Shown here: positions 19,093 through 27,227 of the stretch, one piece after another
Layout of the letters: every line of letters begins with the position of its first letter
Position numbering within the stretch: position 1 is the stretch's first letter
Origin: CAIZWU01 sp942492905
Lineage (GTDB): Bacteria; Verrucomicrobiota; Verrucomicrobiia; Verrucomicrobiales; V1-33
Length of the DNA: 64,000 nucleotides
Reading direction: 5' to 3'
Assembly: GCA_942492905.1 (NCBI GenBank)
Contig: OW818657.1
Location: 806,001 to 870,000, forward strand
The notes under the pieces: model-generated
Seen by the model: the letters and a program-made list of their open reading frames with translations, nothing else
Databases searched by the model: none
Told to the model about the DNA's origin: nothing
Made by a program: the position numbers and the translations under genes

Positions 19093-19527
19093 TCAGACCG
19101 GCGGATACTCAATCGGAGTGAAGTGGCTGACCCATGGTTCCTCGCGGAAGCAGTCCACCACCATCGGCTCGGAGCCGCGGGAGTTGTTGAGAATGGCGAG
19201 GAATTTCAGGGGGCCGGGGCCGGGATTCAACGTCATGTGGGGCATGCCCGCAGGAATCAGCGCCATTTCCCCGGGGCCGAGGAGCTTCTTTTCCTCGCCC
19301 ACCCATTGTTCGGCCCGGCCTTCCAGCACATAGATGATTTCCTCGCGGCCGGGATGATAGTGGAAAAGATGAGCCTCGTTCGGCGGGAAGGTGGCCCGGC
19401 AGAGGATGAGGTCCTCACTGGCGGCATTTTCCACGGAGACGAATTCTTCCACCGCGCACCAAGGCAGGGAGATGTGCTTGGCGTCGTCGGCGGTCAGGTA
19501 TTTTTTGGGGAGATCTGGCTGGCTCAT
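19093..19527 (-). CDS. Single-domain cupin protein
   Basis: The protein has 144 residues with one cupin barrel. Motif 1 is HLFHYHPGREEIIYVLEGRA, which supplies two histidines and a glutamate. Motif 2 is PGEMALIPAGMPHMTLNPGP, which supplies the fourth histidine. The metal site therefore looks complete. No signal peptide. Small cupins of this type include isomerases, dioxygenases and sugar-binding regulators; the substrate cannot be deduced. It is divergent from the ThuA gene and shares a short intergenic region carrying two inverted repeats. Confidence 0.85.
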   Translation of the reverse strand: MSQPDLPKKYLTADDAKHISLPWCAVEEFVSVENAASEDLILCRATFPPNEAHLFHYHPGREEIIYVLEGRAEQWVGEEKKLLGPGEMALIPAGMPHMTLNPGPGPLKFLAILNNSRGSEPMVVDCFREEPWVSHFTPIEYPPV

Positions 19528-19542
19528 GCAAAGGGAGGGATA

Positions 19543-19579
19543 TCAGACCATGACGTCTGAACCTTGTCCAGATGACAAG
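19543..19579. promoter_or_regulatory. Two adjacent inverted repeats between the cupin and ThuA genes
   Basis: TCAGAC (19543-19548) pairs with GTCTGA (19555-19560) across 6 bases, and CTTGTC (19563-19568) pairs with GACAAG (19574-19579) across 5. Their centres are about 19-20 bases apart, near two helical turns. They lie 16 bases before the cupin start. This is a possible operator in a divergent promoter region. Confidence 0.4.
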
Positions 19580-19691
19580 ATGGAAATACAACATAAGACT
19601 TTGCGCAATCCCTCCGCGGCTGAGTAGGATGAAATGGAACGCCGTCCAACGGCGTTTTGACTGCGCCCTGAAACTTCCTTTACCCGATCCG

Positions 19692-20699
19692 ATGAAACCT
19701 TATTCCTTGTTCCTCACTGCCGCCGCTGTTCTCATCATTTCCGGCGCCCGGGCTCAGGACGGGGCCATCACTTTTGCGGCCAAGGCCGGTCCGGGGCAGG
19801 GAAAACATGTGGTTTTCCTGAGTGGGGACGAGGAATACCGCGGCGAGGAATGCCTGCCGGTGCTGGCCAAAATTCTCAGCGACAAACACGGCTTCAAGAC
19901 CTCGGTTTGTTTTGCGACCGGCAAGGACGGCACCGTGGACCCGAATGTAAATACCACCCTGAGCGGTTCCGCGGCGCTGGATTCGGCCGATGCCATCGTG
20001 ATCCTGCTGCGCTGGCGGCAGTGGGAGGATGCAGCGATGGCCCGCTTCGACAAGGCCTTCAAAGCCGGCAAACCAATCATCGCGCTGCGCACTAGCACCC
20101 ACGCCTTCAAGTTTCCTGACAGTTCCCCCTGGAAATCCTACAATAAATTCGGGAAAAATGTGGTGGGCGAGGACTGGGTGAGTCACTGGGGCAACCACAA
20201 GGTGGAAGCGACCCGCGGGGTGATCGAGCCTGCGAATGCCACCCATCCGGTCCTCCGGGGTGTCACCGACGTTTTTGGGGACACCGACGTCTATGAAGCC
20301 TATCCCCCGGCCGATGCCAGCATTCTCCTGCGTGGTCAGGTGCTCAAAGGCATGGCCCCGGCCGATCCTCCGGCGGCCTACTCCAAAAAGCGCGCCACCG
20401 ACCAGGTCGGGCAGGATGTGAACACGCCCATGATGCCCGTCGCCTGGGTCCGCGATTTCAAACAGGAGAGCGGAGTCAGCAACAAGGTGTTCACCACCAC
20501 CATGGGATCCGCCACGGATTTTGTCAGTGAAGACCTGCGCCGACTTGTGGTGAATGGCGTTTATTGGTCCCTCGGCATGGACGTGCCCGCCAAAGCCGAC
20601 GTGGGGATCAGCGGAAACTTCACTCCTTCCAAATATGGGTTCAACGGAGCGAAAAAAGGATTGAAGCCCGCTGACTTCGCTCCCGGATCCGGCAAATAA
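19692..20699 (+). CDS. Secreted ThuA-domain protein
   Basis: The protein has 335 residues with a signal peptide (MKPYSLFLTAAAVLIISGAR) that sets the start at 19692. The body resembles the ThuA/class I glutamine amidotransferase-like fold: KHVVFLSGDEEYRGEECLPV, DAIVILLRWRQWEDAAMARF, and the helix start IALRTSTHAFKF. ThuA proteins are tied to sugar metabolism (trehalose utilisation in rhizobia) and are abundant as secreted proteins in Verrucomicrobiota and Planctomycetota, where their role is unknown. It is divergent from the cupin gene and ends 17 bases before the convergent hexapeptide-repeat gene. Confidence 0.88.
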   Translation: MKPYSLFLTAAAVLIISGARAQDGAITFAAKAGPGQGKHVVFLSGDEEYRGEECLPVLAKILSDKHGFKTSVCFATGKDGTVDPNVNTTLSGSAALDSADAIVILLRWRQWEDAAMARFDKAFKAGKPIIALRTSTHAFKFPDSSPWKSYNKFGKNVVGEDWVSHWGNHKVEATRGVIEPANATHPVLRGVTDVFGDTDVYEAYPPADASILLRGQVLKGMAPADPPAAYSKKRATDQVGQDVNTPMMPVAWVRDFKQESGVSNKVFTTTMGSATDFVSEDLRRLVVNGVYWSLGMDVPAKADVGISGNFTPSKYGFNGAKKGLKPADFAPGSGK

Positions 20700-20716
20700 G
20701 AAGGGTGCAATCCGGA

Positions 20717-21424
20717 TCAGGCCCGCCGCTCCGTGATTTCGAGGTCCTGACGTAATTTTACAATGCGGTCCGGCGGCAAGGCTCCGCCGCGCCAGACCAC
20801 TCCGCCGTAGATCACACTGCGCCGACCGATCAGGCTGCCGGGATTCAGGACCGCATGGCACCCGAGGTCCGCATAGTCGCCGATCACCGCGCCGAACTTG
20901 GGCAGGCCGGTGTGGATTTTTCCGCCTTCCGCACGGACGTCCAGCACCGGAATGCTCCCGTGATCGTGCCGCCAATTGGACAGGATCACCCCGGCGCCGA
21001 GATGGGCTTTGTGGCCGATCAGGGAGTCCCCCACATAATTCCAATGGGGGATCTCGGCGCTGTCCGCCACGATGCAGTTTTTCAATTCGCAGGAATTCCC
21101 AATGATCACATTCTCCCCGACGATGGTGTTGGGCCGCAAATAGCAGCCCGGCCCCACAAAAGTCCCCGCGCCAATATAAACCGGCCCCAGCAGCACGGCC
21201 CCATGCATGATTTGCGCCCCCGGGCCGATAAAGACCGGTCCTTCGATGTGGATATCCCCGCGGATGTCGCCTTCCACCGAGGGCTCCAGCCATTCCTTCA
21301 AAAATGGCCCGATCCGGGGCAGGGCCTCCCACACTTCCCCGATTCCTTCAAACAGGCGCGGAAACGGCGTGTGGATCACATCAAGATAGTCAGAGACAGG
21401 ATGCAGCGGCATGGGGCAGTGCAT
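20717..21424 (-). CDS. Left-handed beta-helix (hexapeptide repeat) protein, GlmU-like C-domain
   Basis: About 235 residues. After an N-terminal helical segment (LFEGIGEVWEALPRIGPFL), hexapeptide repeats run through most of the chain, such as IEGPVFIGPGAQIMHGAVLL and NTIVGENVIIGNSCELKNCI, with HWNYVGDSLIGHKAHLGAGV. This resembles the acyltransferase half of GlmU-type proteins, but no nucleotidyltransferase domain is present. Such stand-alone proteins are annotated as putative sugar-nucleotide acyltransferases in Chlamydiae/Verrucomicrobiota; activity is unproven. The start is ambiguous between ATG 21424 and ATG 21412, and neither has a clear ribosome site. It follows the zinc-ribbon gene by 64 bases. 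Confidence 0.8.
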   Translation of the reverse strand: MHCPMPLHPVSDYLDVIHTPFPRLFEGIGEVWEALPRIGPFLKEWLEPSVEGDIRGDIHIEGPVFIGPGAQIMHGAVLLGPVYIGAGTFVGPGCYLRPNTIVGENVIIGNSCELKNCIVADSAEIPHWNYVGDSLIGHKAHLGAGVILSNWRHDHGSIPVLDVRAEGGKIHTGLPKFGAVIGDYADLGCHAVLNPGSLIGRRSVIYGGVVWRGGALPPDRIVKLRQDLEITERRA

Positions 21425-21488
21425 GCCACGGACCTGGCTGAAACCAAGCGGAAACCCACTGGTCCCGCGCTCCTCCGGGAGGGGAGAG

Positions 21489-21731
21489 TTAAAGGTCCAG
21501 GACCGCCTGACGTTCCACCAGCCGTCCGCAGGCCGGGCAAGTGACCACCGTATCCTCGCGGGCGGCATCTTCGAAGACATGGCCGCAGATCGCGCAGACC
21601 ACCTGGTGTCTGGTCCGGGCCCGCTCGCGGCGGCGCTCCCGCCACACCCGCACTGCCCAGAGCAGCGCCAGCCCGCCCAGCACGGCAGCGAGGTTCAGGA
21701 CGATCAGGTTGGAAAGACTGGTGCGGATCAC
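21489..21731 (-). CDS. Small membrane-anchored zinc-ribbon protein
   Basis: The protein has 80 residues: one N-terminal membrane helix (LSNLIVLNLAAVLGGLALLW), a very basic segment (RVWRERRRERARTRHQ), and a zinc ribbon with two CxxC knuckles (VVCAICGH and VTCPACGR). The size and order suggest a membrane-tethered cytoplasmic zinc finger. No function is known to me. It lies 50 bases downstream of the SGNH hydrolase on the same strand and 64 bases upstream of the hexapeptide-repeat gene. Confidence 0.75.
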   Translation of the reverse strand: MIRTSLSNLIVLNLAAVLGGLALLWAVRVWRERRRERARTRHQVVCAICGHVFEDAAREDTVVTCPACGRLVERQAVLDL

Positions 21732-21781
21732 AGCCTAGTCTTAGTGGGGATTTCGAACGGCAGCAAGGCCACGCCCGATTT

Positions 21782-23083
21782 TCAGGGGACGGCCTTCACC
21801 TTCAGCACATGCTCCACCGGTCCCACCGACTTGTTTACGGCCTCCGCCAAGGGAGCGCGCACTTTTTCGGTCAGGGCGGCGGTCATGGCAATATCCGCAG
21901 CGCCTTCCGGGCCGTGGAAGAGGGTCTTGATCTGGCGGGTTTCGTAATCCTGCTTGGCAAAGACCGCTTTGGAGACTTTCTCAAACGGGGCGGAAAAAGG
22001 ATTGTCCCGGAACTCGGCGGCGAGGTTGATGCCTTTGGTCAGATCTACTGCGGAGAAGGTTTTCGAGGTGTTGCCCCAGGTCACCTCATAGCGGGGAGCG
22101 GTGGCGTTTTTCAGGACGAGGGTGAACCGGTTCAGGGTTTCGTGAAAGGGAATCAGCGCCACCGCGGACTGGATGGAGTCGTCCTTTTTCACATCACCCT
22201 CCGGCACGCAGAAGGGATAGCGGGTGCTTTTGAATTTCACGCCGCCATCGGCTGCGCCTACCACTTCATGCCCGGCGGAAGCCGTCGCCGTGCCGCCCGC
22301 CGCGTCCCAGGTCAGGGTGCCGATCTCCCCATCCAGCCCGAGGGCTTTCAAAAAAGCATAAGCCATCACCGTCTGCCCGGCCCAGCCCGGATGCACCCCA
22401 TCCTTGCCCGTCATCATGAACTCCGGCCCAAATTTTTGCTGGGCGGTGAAACCCGCGGTGAGCATCGGCCAATAAACATCGGCAAACCGGACGCCCATTT
22501 CCTCCGCGATCTGCACATCGTGATTCCGCAGCCGCAGCAGGCTCAAATTCAGGTCTTCCTTGGTGCCGGTGGCCGTCTTCACCCAGGCCGGCATCAGCCC
22601 GATGGTGCCAGGCGACCCCAGCACCACGCGGACGCCGGCTTCTTTGAATTGGCGCACGGTTTCTGTTTGGTTCTTCACATATTCCGCGCCGATGGCGTCG
22701 GTGTAGGGCACGTAGCGGTGGTCGTTCATGCCGTAACAGGTCGTGGCGACAGTCGGCTGGAAGCGCAGCACGTCATTTTTCATCCGCCCGGCGAATCCGG
22801 AGGCCTGCTCCCCGCTCCAGCCATACTGCCGGCAAGTCACCTTCAATTGCGGCACACAAGCCGTGAGATAGGTCTCGATCAGGCGGCTGTACATTTTCTG
22901 CTCCGTGATGGAGTCCCCGCAGATCGCGAGGCGGTCGCCTTCCTTCAGGTAAAGTCCCGGGGATTCTGCCGGGCGGTAGCCTTCATAGGCCTTGAAATAG
23001 GCGTCCTCGGGACGGGGCATCAAATCGCGGGCGGTCAGGCTGGCAGCCGTGGCAAAAACGAGGATAAGCGGGAGAAAATTCAT
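21782..23083 (-). CDS. Secreted SGNH/GDSL-family hydrolase
   Basis: The protein has 433 residues with a signal peptide (MNFLPLILVFATAASLTARD). It carries the SGNH blocks: block I AICGDSITEQ (nucleophile Ser), block II YGWSGEQASGF (Gly), block III TCYGMNDHRY (Asn) and block V DGVHPGWAGQ (Asp and His). The catalytic set is complete. A C-terminal beta-rich domain of about 180 residues follows the hydrolase fold. Relatives act as esterases, often removing acetyl groups from polysaccharides or peptidoglycan. In this glycan-rich neighbourhood a carbohydrate esterase is plausible, but the substrate is not shown. Confidence 0.9.
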   Translation of the reverse strand: MNFLPLILVFATAASLTARDLMPRPEDAYFKAYEGYRPAESPGLYLKEGDRLAICGDSITEQKMYSRLIETYLTACVPQLKVTCRQYGWSGEQASGFAGRMKNDVLRFQPTVATTCYGMNDHRYVPYTDAIGAEYVKNQTETVRQFKEAGVRVVLGSPGTIGLMPAWVKTATGTKEDLNLSLLRLRNHDVQIAEEMGVRFADVYWPMLTAGFTAQQKFGPEFMMTGKDGVHPGWAGQTVMAYAFLKALGLDGEIGTLTWDAAGGTATASAGHEVVGAADGGVKFKSTRYPFCVPEGDVKKDDSIQSAVALIPFHETLNRFTLVLKNATAPRYEVTWGNTSKTFSAVDLTKGINLAAEFRDNPFSAPFEKVSKAVFAKQDYETRQIKTLFHGPEGAADIAMTAALTEKVRAPLAEAVNKSVGPVEHVLKVKAVP

Positions 23084-23149
23084 GGAGGATGGGGAATGGG
23101 CGAGGGTTATGGAATTTGAGACGATCGTATTTTTGCTTGGGAACTGCTG

Positions 23150-23863
23150 TCATTTGGGCGAGGCCGGGATTGCTTCGCCGTAAACGGAGACTTCGATGTA
23201 ACAATTGCTTTCGATGGTGTCTGCACCGTTGGACCATAACCGGACATAACGCCCCGTCACCGGCGGGAAGGGCACTGCCCGGCCTCTGGAGGATTCATAG
23301 TAGGCGGCGTCCTTTCCGTTGCCCAGCCCGAGGGAGTTGTCGTGGTCAGTATTGTGAACGGTCACGGATGTTTTGAACCCAGGGTCCTCAGAAACCTGGA
23401 TCAGTAGGTCTCGAAAGCTGACGGGCATCTTATGAAACCTCCAAACCCAGATGAGGTGCAGACGTTTGGATTCCTTGAGGTCCAACTGCACCCATTGTTT
23501 GCCAGGAGCCAGTTCAGAAAAATAGCCGTCGTCGCCGAAACGTTCACCATCAGTGATCAAGGACAGATCCCCCAAGGGAGCGGGATCGCTGGAAGTCACC
23601 GGACAGCCACCGGAAACGAGCCGCACTCCAGCCGGCACCGTCATCTCCAGCCGGTCATGCTCCTTCGAAAGCTTAGGTTCCAGATTGGGTATGGCTGGAT
23701 TTGGATAAGGAGGCCCGGGACCAACGAACATCGGCATTGGCTGGCAGGGCTGAAGGATTTCAGTTCCGGAGACGATCCCGGCTTTGAATTTGTCGGGCTT
23801 AAGCCGCCCATCTCCCGCAAGCGACGTGGTCACGACGAGGAAAATCAGCAGTGGCGACTTCAT
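23150..23863 (-). CDS. Secreted discoidin-like (F5/8 type C) protein
   Basis: The protein has 237 residues: a signal peptide (MKSPLLIFLVVTTSLAGDGR), a Pro-rich stretch (PMFVGPGPPYPNPAIPNLEP), and a beta-rich domain over about 75-235. LSLITDGERFGDDGYF, KQWVQLDLKESKRLHLIWVW and GRYVRLWSNGADTIESNCYI followed by EVSVYG are hallmarks of discoidin/galactose-binding-like folds. Such domains bind glycans or other ligands at the cell surface. No catalytic domain is attached. It lies upstream of the SGNH hydrolase with a 66-base gap, so the two may be cotranscribed as a glycan-binding and glycan-processing pair. Confidence 0.75.
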   Translation of the reverse strand: MKSPLLIFLVVTTSLAGDGRLKPDKFKAGIVSGTEILQPCQPMPMFVGPGPPYPNPAIPNLEPKLSKEHDRLEMTVPAGVRLVSGGCPVTSSDPAPLGDLSLITDGERFGDDGYFSELAPGKQWVQLDLKESKRLHLIWVWRFHKMPVSFRDLLIQVSEDPGFKTSVTVHNTDHDNSLGLGNGKDAAYYESSRGRAVPFPPVTGRYVRLWSNGADTIESNCYIEVSVYGEAIPASPK

Positions 23864-24009
23864 GGAGAATGGAAATTACAGGGGACGCTGCCAGTTACGC
23901 TGGAAAGCACCAGCCTTTTCCGGTGGCTTGCGGCGGGCGATTTCCCGCCATACGGTGTAACCGCCCGTGTCCGGACCGCGTCTGGCGGGCTGGATCCGAT
24001 TTCCCCCTC

Positions 24010-25980
24010 ATGAAACTCTCCGTTCTTTTTATCAGTTGTTTGGGTTTGCTGACGTTTGGCAGGGCGTCTGCAGCCGAATCCCCCCAACCCCGGACCGCCG
24101 CCGAAGCCGGTATCGGGCGCCTGATCCAGGACGCCGCGTTCGACGACCTTTCCGGGAGCGCCCGGAAACTTTCCTCGCTCGTGGCGGAGAGTCCCTTCAC
24201 CGTGATTGCCGTCACCAGCCCGTCCTGTCCGCTCAGCCAGAAGTTCGCCCCCACCCTCGCCGCGCTGGAAAACGAATGGAAAACCAAGGGCGTCCGTTTC
24301 CTTTTTACTGGAGCCATTGAGTCCGACCCGCCGGAAGCCCTCGCCACCTTCGCTAAAACCCACGGCTGGGAGGGCATCTGCATGACGGATGCCAAACAGG
24401 CGCTGCTGCAGGCTCTGGGCGCCGTCAGCACCACGGAAGTTTTCATCCTCGACCGGTCCCGCACCCTGCACTACCGCGGGGCGGTGGATGACCAGTATGG
24501 CATTGGTTATCAAAAGGACGCGCCCACCAGGCATTATCTGGCTGAGGCCCTCGCGGCCCTGACCCAGGGGCAGCGTCCCCGTTTCGCCGGCACCACGGCC
24601 CCGGGTTGTGCGTTGGAGATAGCCCCGGCGCAGCCGCCAGCGGTGACCGCCCTCACCTGGCACCGCGAAGTCTCCCGCATCATCCAACGGAATTGTCAGG
24701 AATGCCACCGGCCCGGCGGCACCGGCCCCTTTGAAATGATGGACATGGAGGACGTCACGGGCCATGCCGCCATGATCAAAAAGGTGGTCACCAAGGGCAT
24801 CATGCCTCCATGGTTTGCCGCACCGCAGACCGGGGCGCACGCCATCACCTGGGCCAATGACCGGGCGCTATCCGAAACTGACCGGACGGCCTTGCTCACA
24901 TGGCTCTCCGGCGACCGCGCGGCAGGCGATCCCGCCGAAGCGCCGCAGCCGCTCGCCTGGCCGCAGGAGTGGGTGATGGGAACCCCGGATGCCATTATCG
25001 AATTGCCGACTCCCGTGGCTGTCGAAGCCACGGGCCGCATGAAATATCAATACCGGGAAGTCACTACCAGCTTTCCCGAAGACCGCTGGGTCACTGGCCT
25101 CGAGGTCCGCCCCACCGCGCTGGCCCAGGTCCACCATGTCCTGGTTTTCGCCGCCGGCCCGGGCAGCAAACGGGTCACCGATGGCGACGACTTCTTCGCA
25201 GCCTACGTGCCCGGCAGCAGTGCCGTGACCTACCCCGCCGGTTATGCCAAAAAGCTCCCCGCCGGCTCCCGGCTCATCTTCCAGCTCCACTACACTCCCA
25301 ACGGCACGGCGGCGGAGGACCGCACCCGGCTCGGCCTGAGATTCACCACCGAAGCTCCGCCTCACGAAGTGCATGTCGCCGCCGCCAAACAAACCCGTTT
25401 CAGCATTCCGCCGGGGGCTCCCAATCACGAAGTAAAAGGGGCGCTGCCGGTGCCGTTCGATGCGCAGATCCTCTCCTTCATGCCCCACATGCACATGCGT
25501 GGCAAAGCCTTCCGCTACGACCTGGTGGACGCCGATGGACAGCGCCGCGAACTGCTCAACGTCCCCGCCTACGACTTCAACTGGCAGCTCCAGTACCGCG
25601 CCGCAGAACCCGTGATCGCCCGGGCCGGCAGCCGCATTGAATCCACCGCCTGGTTCGACAACAGCCCGGAGAATCCCAACAATCCCGACTCCACCAAAAC
25701 CGTCCGCTGGGGCGACCAGACCGAGGAGGAAATGATGATCGGTTATCTGGAATACGTCAAAACGCCGGCCGCCCCCGGCCAGACCGCCGCCGCCGAGGCC
25801 CCGCTTTCCCTTACGCCCAAGGCCCTCGGTCTGCTCGGCCGCCGCCTCGACAAAGACAAGGACAACCGCGTCTCCCGCGAGGAAGCCGGCGCCGCATTCC
25901 TCGTCCTCCATCAGCGGCTTGATCAAAATCAGGACGGCTACGTCACGGGGGACGAAGCCAAAGCCGCCGCCCGGCCTTGA
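24010..25980 (+). CDS. Redoxin-cytochrome c-copper monooxygenase-EF-hand fusion protein
   Basis: The protein has 656 residues with a signal peptide (MKLSVLFISCLGLLTFGRAS). Domains in order: a thioredoxin-like redoxin (about 30-190) with SPSCPLSQKFAP, so CxxS instead of CxxC; a c-type heme motif CQECHRPGGTGPF (about 229); and a type II copper, ascorbate-dependent monooxygenase-like region. The last has QVHHVLVFA (about 374), FQLHYTPNG (425), FMPHMHMRGKAF (493) and EMMIGYLEY (about 577). These correspond to the two histidines plus one of CuH and the HxH plus Met of CuM in the PHM/DBH family. The C-terminus has two EF-hand loops (DKDKDNRVSREE and DQNQDGYVTGDE). Periplasmic location is inferred from heme and signal peptide. 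The substrate is unknown. Confidence 0.9.
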   Translation: MKLSVLFISCLGLLTFGRASAAESPQPRTAAEAGIGRLIQDAAFDDLSGSARKLSSLVAESPFTVIAVTSPSCPLSQKFAPTLAALENEWKTKGVRFLFTGAIESDPPEALATFAKTHGWEGICMTDAKQALLQALGAVSTTEVFILDRSRTLHYRGAVDDQYGIGYQKDAPTRHYLAEALAALTQGQRPRFAGTTAPGCALEIAPAQPPAVTALTWHREVSRIIQRNCQECHRPGGTGPFEMMDMEDVTGHAAMIKKVVTKGIMPPWFAAPQTGAHAITWANDRALSETDRTALLTWLSGDRAAGDPAEAPQPLAWPQEWVMGTPDAIIELPTPVAVEATGRMKYQYREVTTSFPEDRWVTGLEVRPTALAQVHHVLVFAAGPGSKRVTDGDDFFAAYVPGSSAVTYPAGYAKKLPAGSRLIFQLHYTPNGTAAEDRTRLGLRFTTEAPPHEVHVAAAKQTRFSIPPGAPNHEVKGALPVPFDAQILSFMPHMHMRGKAFRYDLVDADGQRRELLNVPAYDFNWQLQYRAAEPVIARAGSRIESTAWFDNSPENPNNPDSTKTVRWGDQTEEEMMIGYLEYVKTPAAPGQTAAAEAPLSLTPKALGLLGRRLDKDKDNRVSREEAGAAFLVLHQRLDQNQDGYVTGDEAKAAARP

Positions 25981-26088
25981 TATGATAGTGGTTCCGCCAG
26001 GCAAAGACTGGACGCCGGGTGCACTAAGCAACGCGCAGGAAGTGGAAAAGGCGCTTCAAACTGGGCTCTTGCTGTGCTATGGTGCAGG

Positions 26089-26310
26089 ATGCCCAAAGCC
26101 GTCAGTTCCTCTCCCGCTCCCGGTTCCCTCCCTGGGGCGGAGCGTCTTGCCCTCGCGGCGGAGGCACTGGAAACCTACCGCGCCTCCTGCTTCTGGTCGC
26201 TTTCGCCTGACTTCCGGGTGTCGGAGGCAACGGTGCCGCTGATTGTGGCGGGCTTGCGCCGCCATGGGGACCGGGTCGCATTTCAACTGGCGGACCGTTT
26301 ATGCCGTTAA
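26089..26310 (+). CDS. Small protein paired with an AbiEii-like nucleotidyltransferase
   Basis: The protein has 73 residues, without signal peptide. After a short variable N-terminus it reads ERLALAAEALETYRASCFWS, then LSPDFRVSEATVPLIVAGLR and RHGDRVAFQLADRLCR. I recall small proteins with an SCFW core and a R-R-H-G helix next to nucleotidyltransferases in PVC bacteria, but they have no assigned function. Its last 10 bases overlap the start of the nucleotidyltransferase gene, so the two are translationally coupled. A GTG at 26074 is an alternative start. It could be the antitoxin of a toxin-antitoxin pair, or a DNA- or partner-binding subunit; that is inference. Confidence 0.7.
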   Translation: MPKAVSSSPAPGSLPGAERLALAAEALETYRASCFWSLSPDFRVSEATVPLIVAGLRRHGDRVAFQLADRLCR

Positions 26311-27095
26311 CGGAATTCCAGCGCGAGGTTTTTGCTACACTGCGCCTGCACCGCAGTCCGGACAGTTTTGTGTTTGGCGCGACGGTCATCCACGCAGCTC
26401 CGGCGACACCGCGCTACTCGCAGGATATCGACCTTTGTCATGATGCCGCCGCCGCTGTGGCCGAGACGGCAGCCGCCGATGCCGCGGCATTGACGCGGGC
26501 GGGTTACACCGTCACCTGGCAACTGCAACAACCGACCTTCCACCGCGCCACGGTCCTCCGGAATGATGGATCCGTAAAGTTGGAGTGGGTGTATGATTCC
26601 GCATGGCGTTTTTATCCAGTCGAACCGGATGCCGAGCTCGGTTACCGGCTGCATTTTTTTGATGCCGCGACCAATAAAATGCTGGCTCTGTCCGGGCGGG
26701 CGGAGCCGCGTGACTTTGTGGATGCGATTCATCTGCATCAGACCTATCTGAGTTTGGGCACTCTGGCGTGGGCCGCGGCGGGCAAGGACGGTGGGTTGAA
26801 CCCGCATCTGATTCTGGATTTGGCCGATCGCTTCGCCCGCTACCGTCAGGTGGAAATTGACGCGCTGCATTTAGCCCGGCCGCTTTCCCTCCCCGTCCTC
26901 AAAGCGGCCTGGAGTGCAGCTTTGGCTGAGGGACGTGCTCTGGTGGACCGCTTGCCTGCCTTGGAAGCAGGGTGCGCTTATCTGGATCCGGTAAGCCGCG
27001 CTCCAGTGGTGCCGGACCCGGAGTCACCGGCTTTTGCCTCGTTGGAACGTCACTTCGGCTCCGTAGGGGGAACTTGGCCGGTGATAGGCCACTGA
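26301..27095 (+). CDS. AbiEii/AbiGii-family nucleotidyltransferase
   Basis: The protein has 264 residues. It belongs to the nucleotidyltransferase AbiEii/AbiGii toxin family by the metal-binding SxDxD motif in PRYSQDIDLCHD, the third carboxylate region in VKLEWVYDSAWRFYPVEPD, and the helix FDAATNKMLALSGRAEPRDF, which is very typical of the family. AbiEii toxins transfer nucleotides to RNA targets such as tRNA acceptor ends and arrest growth; others may act in nucleotide transfer of unknown use. The usual AbiEi antitoxin (a wHTH protein) is absent; a 73-residue protein overlaps the start. The C-terminus (SLERHFGSVGGTWPVIGH) reaches about 130 bases before trpA. Confidence 0.85.
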   Translation: MPLTEFQREVFATLRLHRSPDSFVFGATVIHAAPATPRYSQDIDLCHDAAAAVAETAAADAAALTRAGYTVTWQLQQPTFHRATVLRNDGSVKLEWVYDSAWRFYPVEPDAELGYRLHFFDAATNKMLALSGRAEPRDFVDAIHLHQTYLSLGTLAWAAAGKDGGLNPHLILDLADRFARYRQVEIDALHLARPLSLPVLKAAWSAALAEGRALVDRLPALEAGCAYLDPVSRAPVVPDPESPAFASLERHFGSVGGTWPVIGH

Positions 27096-27227
27096 ATGAG
27101 GTGCCCGTCGGGTGAAGGAACAGCGGTGAGGCAGGAGCCGGAACGGGGCCGGGGCGTTTTCCACCCACCGCTTGCCCTGCCGGTGGGGTGGGGTAGGGAT
27201 ATGGCCCGCCAGGAGGCGGACTTTTTT

